A DNA stretch of 64,000 nt from Yoonia tamlensis (GCF_900115105.1 NZ_FOYP01000003.1:62001-126000); one strand, 5' to 3'; shown: positions 52,350-61,241, numbered from the stretch's first letter. The notes: generated by a model from the letters alone, not told the origin. Numbers and translations are program-made.

Positions 52350-53414
52350 CTACAACCCACCATGCAGCGTCGGCACCTTTAACGCGCTGAACCCATAGTG
52401 GCGCAGCCAGCGCAGGTCTGAATCAAAGAACGCGCGCAGATCAGGGATGCCGTATTTCAGCATCGCGATCCGGTCGATCCCGACGCCAAAGGCAAAGCCT
52501 TGCCATTTGTCAGGGTCGATTTTGGCAGCTTGCAGCACCTTGGGGTGGACCATGCCGGACCCTAGAACTTCGAGCCAGCCGTCACCTTCGCCAACCTTGA
52601 GCTGCCCATCAACCCATGAACACTGAATATCAACTTCGGCGGATGGTTCGGTGAACGGGAAATGGGACGCGCGGAAACGGGTTTTCACACGGGCACCGAA
52701 ATAGGCGCTAAAGAATTCCTCGAGCACCCATTTGAGGTTGGCCATGCTGATGTCTTTGTCGATGGCCAGACCTTCGACTTGGTTAAACATCGGCGTGTGG
52801 GTCTGGTCATAATCGGCACGGTACACGCGACCCGGACAAATGATGCGAATGGGGGCGCCGTTTGCCTCCATACTGCGGATTTGCACGGGGCTGGTGTGGG
52901 TGCGCAGCACATGCGGCGGGCGGTTATCGCCAGCGGCGCGGTGCGTATAGAACGTATCCATTTCGGCCCGCGCGGGGTGATGGCCAGGAATATTGAGCGC
53001 ATCAAAATTATACCAATCGGATTCGATCTGCGGCCCTTCGGCAACGGCAAAACCCATATCGGCGAAAATCGCGCTGACCTCTTCGGTGACCTGACTGATC
53101 GGGTGAATTGACCCTACGCGGCGGTCGCGCGCAGGCAATGTCACATCAAGCCATTCACTGCGCAGCCGTTCATCCAGCGCAGCATCCGCAAGCGCTGCCT
53201 TTTTCGCGGCCAGCGCGCTGTTGATTTCATCCTTGAGCGCATTCAGCGCAGGGCCGGCAACCTGACGCTCTTCGGGGCTCATTTTGCCCAAAGACCGCAT
53301 TTGCAGGCTTATCTCGCCCTTCTTGCCAACTGCCTGCACCCGCAGGTCTTCGATTGCGGCCTCATCGGCGGCATCAGCAATCAACGAGAGGTATTTTGAT
53401 TTCAGATCGTCCAT
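52350..53414 (-). CDS. pheS: Phenylalanine-tRNA ligase alpha subunit
   Basis: Catalytic subunit of phenylalanyl-tRNA synthetase, 354 residues. N-terminal coiled coil (about 1-90), then the class II core with [20 protein letters not shown] near 103, motif 2 around [17 protein letters not shown] near 200, and motif 3 [20 protein letters not shown] near 310. Start ATG at 53414. Confidence 0.96.
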   Translation of the reverse strand: MDDLKSKYLSLIADAADEAAIEDLRVQAVGKKGEISLQMRSLGKMSPEERQVAGPALNALKDEINSALAAKKAALADAALDERLRSEWLDVTLPARDRRVGSIHPISQVTEEVSAIFADMGFAVAEGPQIESDWYNFDALNIPGHHPARAEMDTFYTHRAAGDNRPPHVLRTHTSPVQIRSMEANGAPIRIICPGRVYRADYDQTHTPMFNQVEGLAIDKDISMANLKWVLEEFFSAYFGARVKTRFRASHFPFTEPSAEVDIQCSWVDGQLKVGEGDGWLEVLGSGMVHPKVLQAAKIDPDKWQGFAFGVGIDRIAMLKYGIPDLRAFFDSDLRWLRHYGFSALKVPTLHGGL

Positions 53415-53547
53415 AATGTTGCCTTTTTTGCACCCTAGTCAGCTACCTTGCTAAGCGATCCCATTCAAGGAGCGGAATGCGCCTTCACCCAAAAATGTGG
53501 CCCGCGCTTGGCCATACGTGTAAGTACTCTCTAAGAGTGGAAGTGTA

Positions 53548-54198
53548 ATGATTGATTTGTCCACGCAAACCGCACTCGCTTATGGCGGGCATCAGGTTAT
53601 CTTTCGACATCCGGATTTTGATGATCGCGTAATAAAGGTTGCGCGCAAGCGTATTCCGCGGTCGTGGCACTTTGGCAGAAATAAGAGCCGATATGGTCCA
53701 TTGCGCGACTGGCACCGTACGACGAACGAATACATTTCCATGCTCAGCAAGACTGGCGCGCACTGCCCACGGATACCGCGACAGTACGGGTTTGAAGAAA
53801 CATCGATGGGGCCGGCGATGATATGCGAATTGTTTTCAGGTCCCGGAAATACGCTCGCACCGACGTTGGGTGATATGATCTGCCAATCGCACACCGATAT
53901 AGGCTTTTTGGACGAAATTCGGGATGACTTAACGGCGATGTTTGACGACCTCATTGCTGCGGGTATCGAATTTGAAGATCTTAATCCAAGAAATATCGTG
54001 GTTACCCAAAACGCGCAGCGCGTGAGATTGGTGATCGTTGACGGGTTAGGATCGCCAGCACTGTTCCCGCTGACAACATTCGGCGCGCGCATTTTCAAGA
54101 AGGTTATGACCAAGCGCCGTGACACATTGGTTGGGCAGGTCAATATGGCGATTAACAAATTGGAAGACCAACAAGAGTTGATCGCAATAAACACTTAG
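53548..54198 (+). CDS. YrbL family kinase-fold protein
   Basis: Protein of 216 residues similar to YrbL (PhoP-regulated network protein) with a reduced protein-kinase-like fold: FRHPDFDDRVIKVARKR near 19-35 would hold the lysine, and FEDLNPRNIVV near 145 is the catalytic-loop-like DxNxxN segment, followed by VIVDG. The role of the family is poorly known. Rather AT-rich compared with its neighbours and in opposite direction to the phe and ribosomal genes, so possibly acquired. The 133 bp upstream contain only its promoter. Confidence 0.8.
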   Translation: MIDLSTQTALAYGGHQVIFRHPDFDDRVIKVARKRIPRSWHFGRNKSRYGPLRDWHRTTNEYISMLSKTGAHCPRIPRQYGFEETSMGPAMICELFSGPGNTLAPTLGDMICQSHTDIGFLDEIRDDLTAMFDDLIAAGIEFEDLNPRNIVVTQNAQRVRLVIVDGLGSPALFPLTTFGARIFKKVMTKRRDTLVGQVNMAINKLEDQQELIAINT

Positions 54199-54247
54199 GT
54201 AGCCGCGCGCGCAAAACGCTTCTGACTGAATTTGACCGCGCCTTTGT

Positions 54248-54982
54248 CTATCCCGGCGCGATCTTTGCGATTTCCGCTTGGAAATAGGCCAGCGAAACGG
54301 TTGCCTGATTGCCCGCAATGCCGTGGTATTTTGACCGCCCCGAAGATGTCGGTAATCCGGCCCAGATGCCGGCAAGGTTGTTCATGAACCGCTGCTGGCT
54401 GATTTGTCCGGCCATAAACGCGGGCAGGCCGGCGTCGGCAAGCAAGACATCCGCAAGCCGGTCCTGCATTGCAGGGCTGAACCTGTCGCTGTGACGCGCG
54501 CCGGTTTGTGCGACAACACGCGCCAGCGTATCGGGAATAAACTGATAGCGGCCAATGGCATGCGGCTGGCCGGGGGTGGCTGCTATCCAGGCAAAAATTT
54601 CACCGATGGTCATCTGTGTCGGGGGTTTATCCGGCCGGATCACCGCCCCGTGCTGCACGGCGTCATAGCCTGCAAAAGGCGATTCTGCGCGCCCGATTAT
54701 CGCGCGTATATGCGCCACAACATCGGCATCCGCGCCAAGTGATGCGCCCTGCGGCAATGCGGTTGGAAACGGGGCAAAAAGGCTGCCAGCCGCATTCCCC
54801 GCAAAGAGGCTGGCCCCGTTTGGCGCCACCTGCGCGGGCATTGCGGTGCGCGTGATCAGGCCGCGTGCAGGGCCAAAGACACCATCGCCGACAAGTGACA
54901 CCGCCTCGGCCCGCGATACCACGGGCCAGATCAGAATCACGCAACAGATAAGCAAACGCAGCATTCCCATGCCACGCAGCAT
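54248..54982 (-). CDS. Exported lysozyme-like protein
   Basis: Exported protein of 244 residues with a signal peptide (hydrophobic LLICCVILIWPVVSRAEA). The C-terminal part from about residue 95 resembles phage-type lysozyme/muramidase domains: RAIIGRAESPFAGYDAVQHG with a candidate catalytic Glu, then PHAIGRYQFIPDTLARVV. It may cut peptidoglycan. The start is one of three in-frame ATGs (54982, 54970, 54964); the much longer frame to 55039 would overlap the L20 terminator. Confidence 0.75.
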   Translation of the reverse strand: MLRGMGMLRLLICCVILIWPVVSRAEAVSLVGDGVFGPARGLITRTAMPAQVAPNGASLFAGNAAGSLFAPFPTALPQGASLGADADVVAHIRAIIGRAESPFAGYDAVQHGAVIRPDKPPTQMTIGEIFAWIAATPGQPHAIGRYQFIPDTLARVVAQTGARHSDRFSPAMQDRLADVLLADAGLPAFMAGQISQQRFMNNLAGIWAGLPTSSGRSKYHGIAGNQATVSLAYFQAEIAKIAPG

Positions 54983-55026
54983 GCGCCAAATTCGTTGCGT
55001 TTTCGTTTCCAACAGGCGCAGAAACG

Positions 55027-55056
55027 AAAAAGACCGCACCCGTTTTCCGGATGCGG
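55027..55056 (-). terminator. Rho-independent terminator of rpmI-rplT
   Basis: On the minus strand a stem CCGCA-CCG with one mismatch and a short loop (55034-55056) is followed by five T residues (55031-55027). It lies 27 bp after the rplT stop. Confidence 0.75.
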
Positions 55057-55082
55057 CCCAAATGACTAGATTTCAGAGCAGC

Positions 55083-55445
55083 TTAGGCTGCCAGAGCATC
55101 TTTTGCTTTGCCGACGATTGTCGCAAATGCTTCGGGCTCGTTCACGGCCAGATCGGCCAGAACCTTGCGGTCGACTTCGATGCCGGCCAGTGTCAGGCCG
55201 TTGATGAACTTGGAGTAGTTCAGTGTTTCGTCAATCGAACGCACACCGGCGTTGATCCGCTGAATCCACAAAGCGCGGAAGTTGCGCTTGCGATTATGAC
55301 GGTCGCGGGTTGCATACTGGTTGGCTTTTTCGACGGCCTGTTTGGCGACTTTAAAAGTCTTTGACCGGCGATCATAATAACCTTTGGCAGCGTCGAGAAC
55401 TTTTTTGTGACGACGATGTGTGACTGTTCCGCCTTTAACGCGCAT
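55083..55445 (-). CDS. rplT: 50S ribosomal protein L20
   Basis: Ribosomal protein of 120 residues, rich in Lys and Arg: [20 protein letters not shown] at the N-terminus, and [19 protein letters not shown] near 53 is the L20 signature. Follows rpmI by 17 bp in one operon. No infC gene precedes. Confidence 0.97.
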   Translation of the reverse strand: MRVKGGTVTHRRHKKVLDAAKGYYDRRSKTFKVAKQAVEKANQYATRDRHNRKRNFRALWIQRINAGVRSIDETLNYSKFINGLTLAGIEVDRKVLADLAVNEPEAFATIVGKAKDALAA

Positions 55446-55462
55446 ATCTCAATTCCCTCTAA

Positions 55463-55663
55463 TTAACGTGCGTAAGGCATCATTGATTTAACGATACCTT
55501 CATCAGCTTTGCACAATGTGGTTGTGCCACGTGCGTTACGAAGGAATTTGTTCGAACGTTTGATCATGCCGTGCTGCTTGCCCGCCTGGGCTGCGACGAC
55601 ACGGCCTGACGCCGTTGTTTTGAACCGCTTTTTGCAGCTCGACTTGGTCTTCATCTTCGGCAT
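55463..55663 (-). CDS. rpmI: 50S ribosomal protein L35
   Basis: Ribosomal protein of 66 residues: [20 protein letters not shown] is the L35 N-terminus, and the [20 protein letters not shown] stretch is typical. ATG at 55663, with AGGAGA-type ribosome binding sequence upstream. First gene of the L35-L20 operon. Confidence 0.97.
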   Translation of the reverse strand: MPKMKTKSSCKKRFKTTASGRVVAAQAGKQHGMIKRSNKFLRNARGTTTLCKADEGIVKSMMPYAR

Positions 55664-55773
55664 TTCCGTCTCCTCTTTGGGTCGGTAGAAAACGCGACTC
55701 GGCATGCCATATTGGCCGGACGCGCGGGTTTCAGAGGCGCCGTATAGGACGCATCTGTCGAATAGGCAAGCCG

Positions 55774-55998
55774 TTAAAGCAGATAGCGCCCGATCACATC
55801 GACAAAAATGTTATCGATCGTTTGCACGCTATAGACCCCGGGGTTTTCCTGCATCGCATATGCAATGCTGACGCCACCCAGCACCCCAAGGGCGACCGCG
55901 GCGCGCGGAAAACGGCGATCCGAGAACGCAGAAATCAACGCCGGAATAGCGAAAGCGCAACACAGCACGCCCACCACAAAAATCAGGTCAATATCCAT
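55774..55998 (-). CDS. Small conserved membrane protein
   Basis: Protein of 74 residues with two hydrophobic segments (about 4-24 and 32-47) and a C-terminus [16 protein letters not shown]. Family not recognised, function unknown. It starts 32 bp after the pyruvate kinase stop and is probably in the same transcript. Confidence 0.7.
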   Translation of the reverse strand: MDIDLIFVVGVLCCAFAIPALISAFSDRRFPRAAVALGVLGGVSIAYAMQENPGVYSVQTIDNIFVDVIGRYLL

Positions 55999-56030
55999 AT
56001 CTGCGTTCTCGTTGTTGGTTTTGCGGCAGC

Positions 56031-57476
56031 TTAATCCGCCTCTGTCGGGAAAATCAAACGTTCATCACAGGGCGCAACCCGCAAAATATTGGTCGAACCC
56101 GGCGTATTGAAAGGCACACCCGCAGTGATCACAACCATATCATCCTTGGTCGCCAGTTCCTGACTGATTGCAGCCCGAACCGCCGCGATAACCGCGTCTT
56201 TGAAGCGGTCAACCGGACCTGTCACCACGCAGTTTGTCCCCCATGAAAGGCAAAGGCGGCGTGCGGTTTTGATGTGGTTTGTCAGCGCAATGATCGGCAC
56301 GCGCGGGCGTTCACGCGACACAAGCAAAGCCGTTGTTCCCGACTGCGAGAAACAGCAAATTGCTTTGACATCAGTAGTTTCGGCAATTTCACGGGCCGCC
56401 GAAACGATCCCGTCAGCAACGGTTTTACCATCCGCACGGCGTGATGCTTCGATAATTTCGGTATAGGTCGGGTCGGCTTCGACCTCGCCTGCGACGTTGT
56501 TCATCGTGGTCACAGCTTCGATCGGGAAAGACCCGGCGGCTGATTCCGCCGACAGCATGATCGCGTCAGCGCCTTCATAGATCGCGGTGGCAACGTCGGA
56601 CACTTCGGCACGTGTCGGCATCGGAGAATCGATCATTGATTCCAGCATCTGTGTCGCCACGATCACCGGCTTTGCAGCAGCGCGTGATTTGCGGATCAGT
56701 TGTTTCTGGATCGGCGGCACCGCATGCACAGGCAATTCAACACCCAGATCGCCACGCGCAACCATGATGCCATCACTGACCTTGAGAATTTCATCAAATG
56801 ATTTCACCGCGTTCGGCTTTTCGATTTTGGACAGGATCGCAGCACGACCTTTGGCCAACGCGCGCGCTTCTTCAACATCGGCCGCGCGTTGAACGAATGA
56901 CAGGGCAAGCCAGTCCACACCTAATTCGCAAACAAATTCCAGATCCTTGCGGTCTTTTTCTGACAGCGCGGCCAACGGCAGCGTCACGTCAGGGACGTTC
57001 ACGCCCTTGCGGTTTGAAATTGTGCCACCAACGACAACTTCGCAATCGGCAAAATCAATGCCGCAATCCTTGACGCGCAGTTTGATTTTCCCGTCGTTTA
57101 CAAGCAAATGCGCGCCCGGCTCCAACGCGTCAAAGATTTCCTTGTGCGGCAGTTTTACGCGGGTTGCATCACCTTTGGCATCATCAAGATCAAGCCGGAA
57201 GGATGCGCCAACTTCAAGTTCTTCTTCGCCATTTTTAAAGACACCGACGCGCAGCTTTGGTCCTTGCAAATCGGCCAGAATAGAAATCGGGCTGTTCATG
57301 TCTTTTTCGACCTGACGGATAATTTCGTGACGGGCACGAATTTCCGCATGGTCACCATGTGACATGTTCAGCCGGAACACATCTGCGCCAGCTTCGTGCA
57401 GCGCACGGATCATCTCATAGTCATTGGAAGCTGGGCCAAGTGTGGCGACAATCTTTACGTTACGGTGGCGTCTCAT
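56031..57476 (-). CDS. pyk: Pyruvate kinase
   Basis: Last enzyme of glycolysis, 481 residues. VKIVATLGPASNDYEMIRAL at the N-terminus, ISILADLQGPKLRVG near 65, catalytic-site KIEKPNAVKSFDEIL near 222, MVARGDLGVELP near 242, and MLESMIDSPMPTRAEVSDVA near 280 are the family motifs. C-terminal regulatory domain intact. ATG at 57476. Confidence 0.96.
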   Translation of the reverse strand: MRRHRNVKIVATLGPASNDYEMIRALHEAGADVFRLNMSHGDHAEIRARHEIIRQVEKDMNSPISILADLQGPKLRVGVFKNGEEELEVGASFRLDLDDAKGDATRVKLPHKEIFDALEPGAHLLVNDGKIKLRVKDCGIDFADCEVVVGGTISNRKGVNVPDVTLPLAALSEKDRKDLEFVCELGVDWLALSFVQRAADVEEARALAKGRAAILSKIEKPNAVKSFDEILKVSDGIMVARGDLGVELPVHAVPPIQKQLIRKSRAAAKPVIVATQMLESMIDSPMPTRAEVSDVATAIYEGADAIMLSAESAAGSFPIEAVTTMNNVAGEVEADPTYTEIIEASRRADGKTVADGIVSAAREIAETTDVKAICCFSQSGTTALLVSRERPRVPIIALTNHIKTARRLCLSWGTNCVVTGPVDRFKDAVIAAVRAAISQELATKDDMVVITAGVPFNTPGSTNILRVAPCDERLIFPTEAD

Positions 57477-57573
57477 GATGTTTCCTTCGTGCGTCTGATG
57501 CCGTTAGCGATAACAATCGGCTTTGCGCTCTTATCGCGCAATTCTGTTCCTACCACAACTAGTCTACTACGCA

Positions 57574-57601
57574 TGACAAGTGAATGACATCTAACTTGTC
57601 A
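57574..57601. promoter_or_regulatory. Spaced inverted repeat between pyk and DUF1244 gene
   Basis: TGACAAGT (57574-57581) and ACTTGTCA (57594-57601) form an exact inverted repeat with 12 bp between, so half-sites are about two helical turns apart. Lies in the divergent promoter region. Regulator unknown. Confidence 0.35.
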
Positions 57602-57660
57602 CACATGCCCTTTTTCCTAGAAAATATTGAAGATAGGGTAGGCCAACAACGGAGGAAACA

Positions 57661-57954
57661 ATGGACAATCAAACCCGCATTGAGATCGAAGCCGCCGCGT
57701 TTCGGCGCCTGCAGCAGCATTTGATGCAAGACCGCCCTGATGCGCAAAACATCGATATGATGAACCTTGCCGGATTTTGCCGCAACTGTCTTGCCCGCTG
57801 GTACCAAGAGGCCGCAAACGCGCGCGGCATCGACATGGACAAAGACGCCGGCCGCGAAGCGTTTTACGGAATGCCGTTTTCAGAATGGAAAGCAAAGCAC
57901 CAAACGCAAGCAAGCGCCGAAGCCCAAGAGGCATTCAAGGCGTCACACGGGTAA
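57661..57954 (+). CDS. DUF1244 family protein
   Basis: Small soluble protein of 97 residues of the DUF1244 family, function unknown: FRRLQQHLMQDRPDAQNIDM near 15-34, and NLAGFCRNCLARWYQEAANA near 36-55 with the conserved Cys pair; PFSEWKAKHQ near 72. Ribosome binding site GGAGG lies eight bases before the ATG. Divergent from pyk. Confidence 0.9.
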   Translation: MDNQTRIEIEAAAFRRLQQHLMQDRPDAQNIDMMNLAGFCRNCLARWYQEAANARGIDMDKDAGREAFYGMPFSEWKAKHQTQASAEAQEAFKASHG

Positions 57955-57989
57955 GGTGGGCCGCAGCATCGGCAGCCCACCCGTTCTGC

Positions 57990-58643
57990 TTAGAACGAAT
58001 AGCGCGCACCAAGCCCGAACCCGATCAGCCCGTAGTCTTCTTCCGCATCGCGGACAGACTGGTATTGGTGCGCCTCAAGGCCAAACGTTGCCTCAAGCGT
58101 GCCGCCGCCCATTGCCTGCGCATAGCTGACACCCGTTGCCAGTTGGCGCATGGCAACTTGGTGGGGGTGCGCCTCTGTTGTCTCATCACCAAAGACAAGC
58201 GCCGTTTCCGCCGCCCCGTATAGCGCGAACCCGTTGCCCAGATCGCTAGACAGCCGCGCACCGATCACCGGACCGACAGAACCATTCCAGATACTGCCTG
58301 GCGCAGTCAGTTCAAAATATCGCACCCCTGCATGGAACCGCGCATCAAGATTATCGCCAAGCGCCACGGTGCTGACATAGGCCAGATCCGCATATCGGAT
58401 CTTGACCGCGCTGGCCTCCTCATCCTCAGTTTCAAACAAGAATCCTTTCAGTTCAATTGCTTGGGCGTCAGACAATGCATAGCCAAAGGTCAAACGGGCG
58501 GCGGGCCGGAATTCCTCTTGGGTGTCATCGCCATCCGTATCGCTCAGCTGGAATTGCAAGATTTCAGCCCCTGCATAAAAATCCTGCGCCTGTGCGGCGG
58601 TCGCGGCAATCATTGCGGCCAAAACTGTAGCGTAAAAATTCAT
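57990..58643 (-). CDS. Outer-membrane beta-barrel-like protein
   Basis: Exported protein of 217 residues with signal peptide MNFYATVLAAMIAATAAQAQ. The mature part alternates short hydrophobic and aromatic strands and ends in GLGARYSF, a typical C-terminal strand with terminal Phe of outer-membrane barrels. No known family. AAGGA seven bases before the ATG at 58643 decides the start; this ribosome binding site is inside the long hairpin at 58652-58699. Confidence 0.8.
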   Translation of the reverse strand: MNFYATVLAAMIAATAAQAQDFYAGAEILQFQLSDTDGDDTQEEFRPAARLTFGYALSDAQAIELKGFLFETEDEEASAVKIRYADLAYVSTVALGDNLDARFHAGVRYFELTAPGSIWNGSVGPVIGARLSSDLGNGFALYGAAETALVFGDETTEAHPHQVAMRQLATGVSYAQAMGGGTLEATFGLEAHQYQSVRDAEEDYGLIGFGLGARYSF

Positions 58644-58651
58644 TCTGTGTT

Positions 58652-58699
58652 CCTTCATTGGTGTCTCAAGCGGCTATCGCTCTGAGACACCAATGAAGG
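58652..58699 (-). promoter_or_regulatory. Long hairpin in the 5' leader of the outer-membrane protein gene
   Basis: Perfect 17-bp inverted repeat (58652-58668 and 58683-58699, arm CCTTCATTGGTGTCTCA), with a further AGCG/CGCT stem in the 14-nt loop. In the minus-strand transcript its 3' arm ends TGAAGG, covering most of the AAGGA ribosome binding site of the following gene, so it could hide that site. Confidence 0.7.
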
Positions 58700-58740
58700 G
58701 CAGAAGGGTTTTAATCCGCGACTGCGGTAAAAAATTTCGC

Positions 58741-58824
58741 AGACCTAGATCGCACGCTTGCGGCTTTCGTCTAGTTAAGCCTTGCCAGACGCGCGGCAAT
58801 GGGGCCGGGGGTTTCCGCCCAATC
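58741..58824 (-). pseudogene. Displaced 3' fragment of a dat-like gene
   Basis: About 80 bp that align with the 3' end of dat (60377-60456) in the same orientation. 58786-58812 is identical over 27 bp to 60417-60443 and encodes PGPIAARL. Beyond it, ESRK and the end of the coding sequence can still be matched, but an in-frame TAG at 58771-58773 interrupts the copy. There is no homology further upstream than this, so only the end of the gene is present. Confidence 0.7.
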
Positions 58825-58996
58825 GAATGAACTGAAAGACGTGCCGCGCATCATTGTAACGCCAGGCGCTTCCGGCCCGCTGGTAGTTAAAGAAATGTTC
58901 GCAGTGACTGCACAAATGCCGCCACGCCGCCCGCCCCAAAGCCCACGTTCAAAATCTTATCTTGGACGCTAATCGTTACCGATCATTTTGGCGACA
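58825..58996. other. Non-coding stretch, nothing recognised
   Basis: Between the dat fragment and the DUF6326 gene. Two short minus-strand reading frames are open here, but neither has a convincing start, ribosome binding site or recognisable product. Confidence 0.5.
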
Positions 58997-59398
58997 TCAA
59001 TCTGGCTCCACGCGCCATGTCCACGCGAGCCACACAATCGCAAGCGTGGTCGGCACTTCGATGCAGGACATGAACAAGTAGTAGCTGGTGAACGGCGTGA
59101 ATAACGTGGCAATCACCACCAGCGTTTTGAGCAAACCAACCCCAATATTTGCCCAACGCGCAAAGCCGTAGGGGGCCAGTTGCGTGATCAGCACCAGCGC
59201 GATTGGCATCACCATTAACACCGACGCCGCGAGTAAGAAGTTCTCGTTCATCGTGATCCCATCGACCGTTCCGGTCAGGATTTGCGACAGCATCGCCGGG
59301 TCCATCAACGTCAGAATATCCCCGTAGGTGTAGAGGAACATCACAAAAATCCAGAGGGTAAATAGAACGGTGCGGCGTGGGGTCGGGGTATGTGTCAT
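58997..59398 (-). CDS. DUF6326 family membrane protein
   Basis: Protein of 133 residues with four hydrophobic segments; TLWIFVMFLYTYGDILTLMD near 13-32 is characteristic of DUF6326 proteins, function unknown. The start at 59398 (MTHTPTP) lies 90 bp from the divergent LysR start, so the LysR protein probably controls it. The pair is enclosed by two copies of the dat 3' end. Confidence 0.8.
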   Translation of the reverse strand: MTHTPTPRRTVLFTLWIFVMFLYTYGDILTLMDPAMLSQILTGTVDGITMNENFLLAASVLMVMPIALVLITQLAPYGFARWANIGVGLLKTLVVIATLFTPFTSYYLFMSCIEVPTTLAIVWLAWTWRVEPD

Positions 59399-59487
59399 GG
59401 GGCATCTCCTGCTTTCACGTCGCAAGATAGCCGCAAGCTCACCCCAACATAATTGACGAATTTTGTTGGCATGCTAAACATTTCTGC

Positions 59488-60378
59488 ATGACACAACCGA
59501 TAGATTTCGACTGGACCCAAGCCCGCAGCTTTCTAACAACAGCGCACGAAGGGTCCTTTTCCGCCGCCGCACGAAAGCTGCGCCTGACGCAGCCCACCCT
59601 GTCACGCCACGTAGATGCACTTGAAACAAGGCTGGGCACGGCACTCTTTGAAAAATCGGGGCAACGGCTGGTACTGACCCCTGCGGGGCACAAGCTACTT
59701 CCCCATGCGCAAGCGATGGCCGACGCCGCAACTGCGCTTTCGCGGACCGCCTTTGGGCAATCACAAGACATGCGTGGGCCGGTCGTGATAACGGCAGAGG
59801 AACTGTTCGCCGCAAAACTGCTGCCGCGCCTGATCCCGCTGATCCAAGCCGCAGCGCCAGAGCTGGTCATCGACATTATCCCCGATAACGCCCATCGCGA
59901 TTTGCAAACACGTAAAGCAGATATCGCCCTGCGGCTCAGCCGCCCGACTGAGCCCACATTAATCGCGCGCCGCCTGCCCGACCGCAAGGGCGGGTTCTAT
60001 GCGTCAAAATCGTTCATCGCGCGGCATGGAGCATTGACTGCAACATCTGACCTAACGGATGTGCCGATCATCGCCATCGATCCCAATTGGCAGGATTTCT
60101 TGCAAGGCTTGGGTTTACAGGTCGATGCCACAAATTTGCGCCTACGCACGGCAAACCATGTTGTTATGTGGGAAATGGTCTGCGCAGGCTTGGGGGTCGG
60201 GACCTGTGACAGTTATATCGCCAGCCAAAACGCGGATATGCGCCCCGTTTTGACCGATATTACGCCAATCACATTCCCGCTTTGGCTCGTGGTACATCGC
60301 GAGGTTCAATCAAATCCGGCGGTGCGGCTGGTTTATGACATCCTTGCCAACGAAATCCCGCGATTGTCGACGGGTTAG
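59488..60378 (+). CDS. LysR family transcriptional regulator
   Basis: Regulator of 296 residues. The N-terminal HTH reads GSFSAAARKLRLTQPTLSRH (about 20-39); the rest is the periplasmic-binding-like effector domain (VVITAEELFAAKLLPRLIPL near 94-113). Divergent from the DUF6326 gene, its likely target. Its TAG overlaps the TAA of convergent dat by 4 nt, at the repeat boundary. Confidence 0.92.
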   Translation: MTQPIDFDWTQARSFLTTAHEGSFSAAARKLRLTQPTLSRHVDALETRLGTALFEKSGQRLVLTPAGHKLLPHAQAMADAATALSRTAFGQSQDMRGPVVITAEELFAAKLLPRLIPLIQAAAPELVIDIIPDNAHRDLQTRKADIALRLSRPTEPTLIARRLPDRKGGFYASKSFIARHGALTATSDLTDVPIIAIDPNWQDFLQGLGLQVDATNLRLRTANHVVMWEMVCAGLGVGTCDSYIASQNADMRPVLTDITPITFPLWLVVHREVQSNPAVRLVYDILANEIPRLSTG

Positions 60379-61241
60379 ACCGCGACTTTGCGGCTTTCTT
60401 CCAGGTAAATTTCGCGCAGACGCGCGGCAATGGGGCCGGGGGTGCCGGTGCCAATCGCTGCGCCATCAATTTCCACCACAGGCATCACAAATGTGCTGGC
60501 CGAAGTGATAAACGCCTCATCTGCACCTTGCGCCTCAGCAATGGTAAAGCTGCGTTCTTCGACCTGCATTTGTGCTTCGCGCGCAAAGCGTAGAACCGCA
60601 GCGCGGGTGATCCCGTGCAAGATTTCATTGCCAAGATTGCGGGTGATGATCGTGTTGCCTTTGACGATATAGGCGTTGTTTGATGTGCCTTCGGTCACGG
60701 CGCCGTCCTCGACCATCCATGCATCATCGGCACCTGCGGCCTTGGCCATCATCTTGCCCATCGACGGGTACAGCAGTTGCACCGTCTTGATATCACGGCG
60801 CGCCCAGCGCTGATCTTCAATTGAGATCACTTTGATCCCTTTTTGCGCAACCGGATTATTCGCAAGGCCGGGCTTGTTCTGGGTAAATAGCACGACAGTG
60901 GGGGTGGTGGTTGCCGGATCGGGAAATGCAAAATCGCGGTCATCAGGCGCCCCGCGGGTAATTTGCAGATAGATCATGCCTTCTTCGATGCCGTTCAGCC
61001 GCACCAATTCGCGGTGGACGTCCAGCAGATCAGGCAGCACCGCAGGATGCGGCATATCCAATTCATTCAAGGACCGTTCCAGCCGTTTGGCATGGCCGTC
61101 AAAATCAATCAGCTTGCCGTCCAGTACCGATGTCACCTCGTAAACGCCGTCGGCCATCAGGAACCCGCGATCAAAGATCGAAATCTTGGCTTCGTTTTCA
61201 GGTAGGTATTCGCCGTTGACGTAAACTGTGCGCATGGTCAT
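60375..61241 (-). CDS. D-amino-acid aminotransferase (class IV)
   Basis: PLP enzyme of fold type IV, 288 residues, transferring the amino group of D-amino acids such as D-alanine or D-glutamate to 2-oxo acids. Opening MRTVYVNGEYLPENEAKISI and FDRGFLMADGVYEV, the PLP lysine region DIKTVQLLYPSMGKMMAKAA near 145, and EGTSNNAYIV near 177 fit D-amino-acid aminotransferases rather than branched-chain ones. The ATG at 61241 overlaps the dgcA stop. Its last 80 bp recur at 58741-58824. Confidence 0.9.
   Translation of the reverse strand: MTMRTVYVNGEYLPENEAKISIFDRGFLMADGVYEVTSVLDGKLIDFDGHAKRLERSLNELDMPHPAVLPDLLDVHRELVRLNGIEEGMIYLQITRGAPDDRDFAFPDPATTTPTVVLFTQNKPGLANNPVAQKGIKVISIEDQRWARRDIKTVQLLYPSMGKMMAKAAGADDAWMVEDGAVTEGTSNNAYIVKGNTIITRNLGNEILHGITRAAVLRFAREAQMQVEERSFTIAEAQGADEAFITSASTFVMPVVEIDGAAIGTGTPGPIAARLREIYLEESRKVAV

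Noticed and set aside
58771..58930. Minus-strand small open frame ending in the dat-like fragment (contains MMRGTSFSSFDW)
   Set aside because: Only the last part matches dat; no start with ribosome binding site and no recognisable upstream product, so I list the fragment as a pseudogene rather than a small gene.
59439..59987. Open frame of 182 residues on the minus strand
   Set aside because: Antisense to the LysR HTH region; Ser/Arg-rich shadow product.
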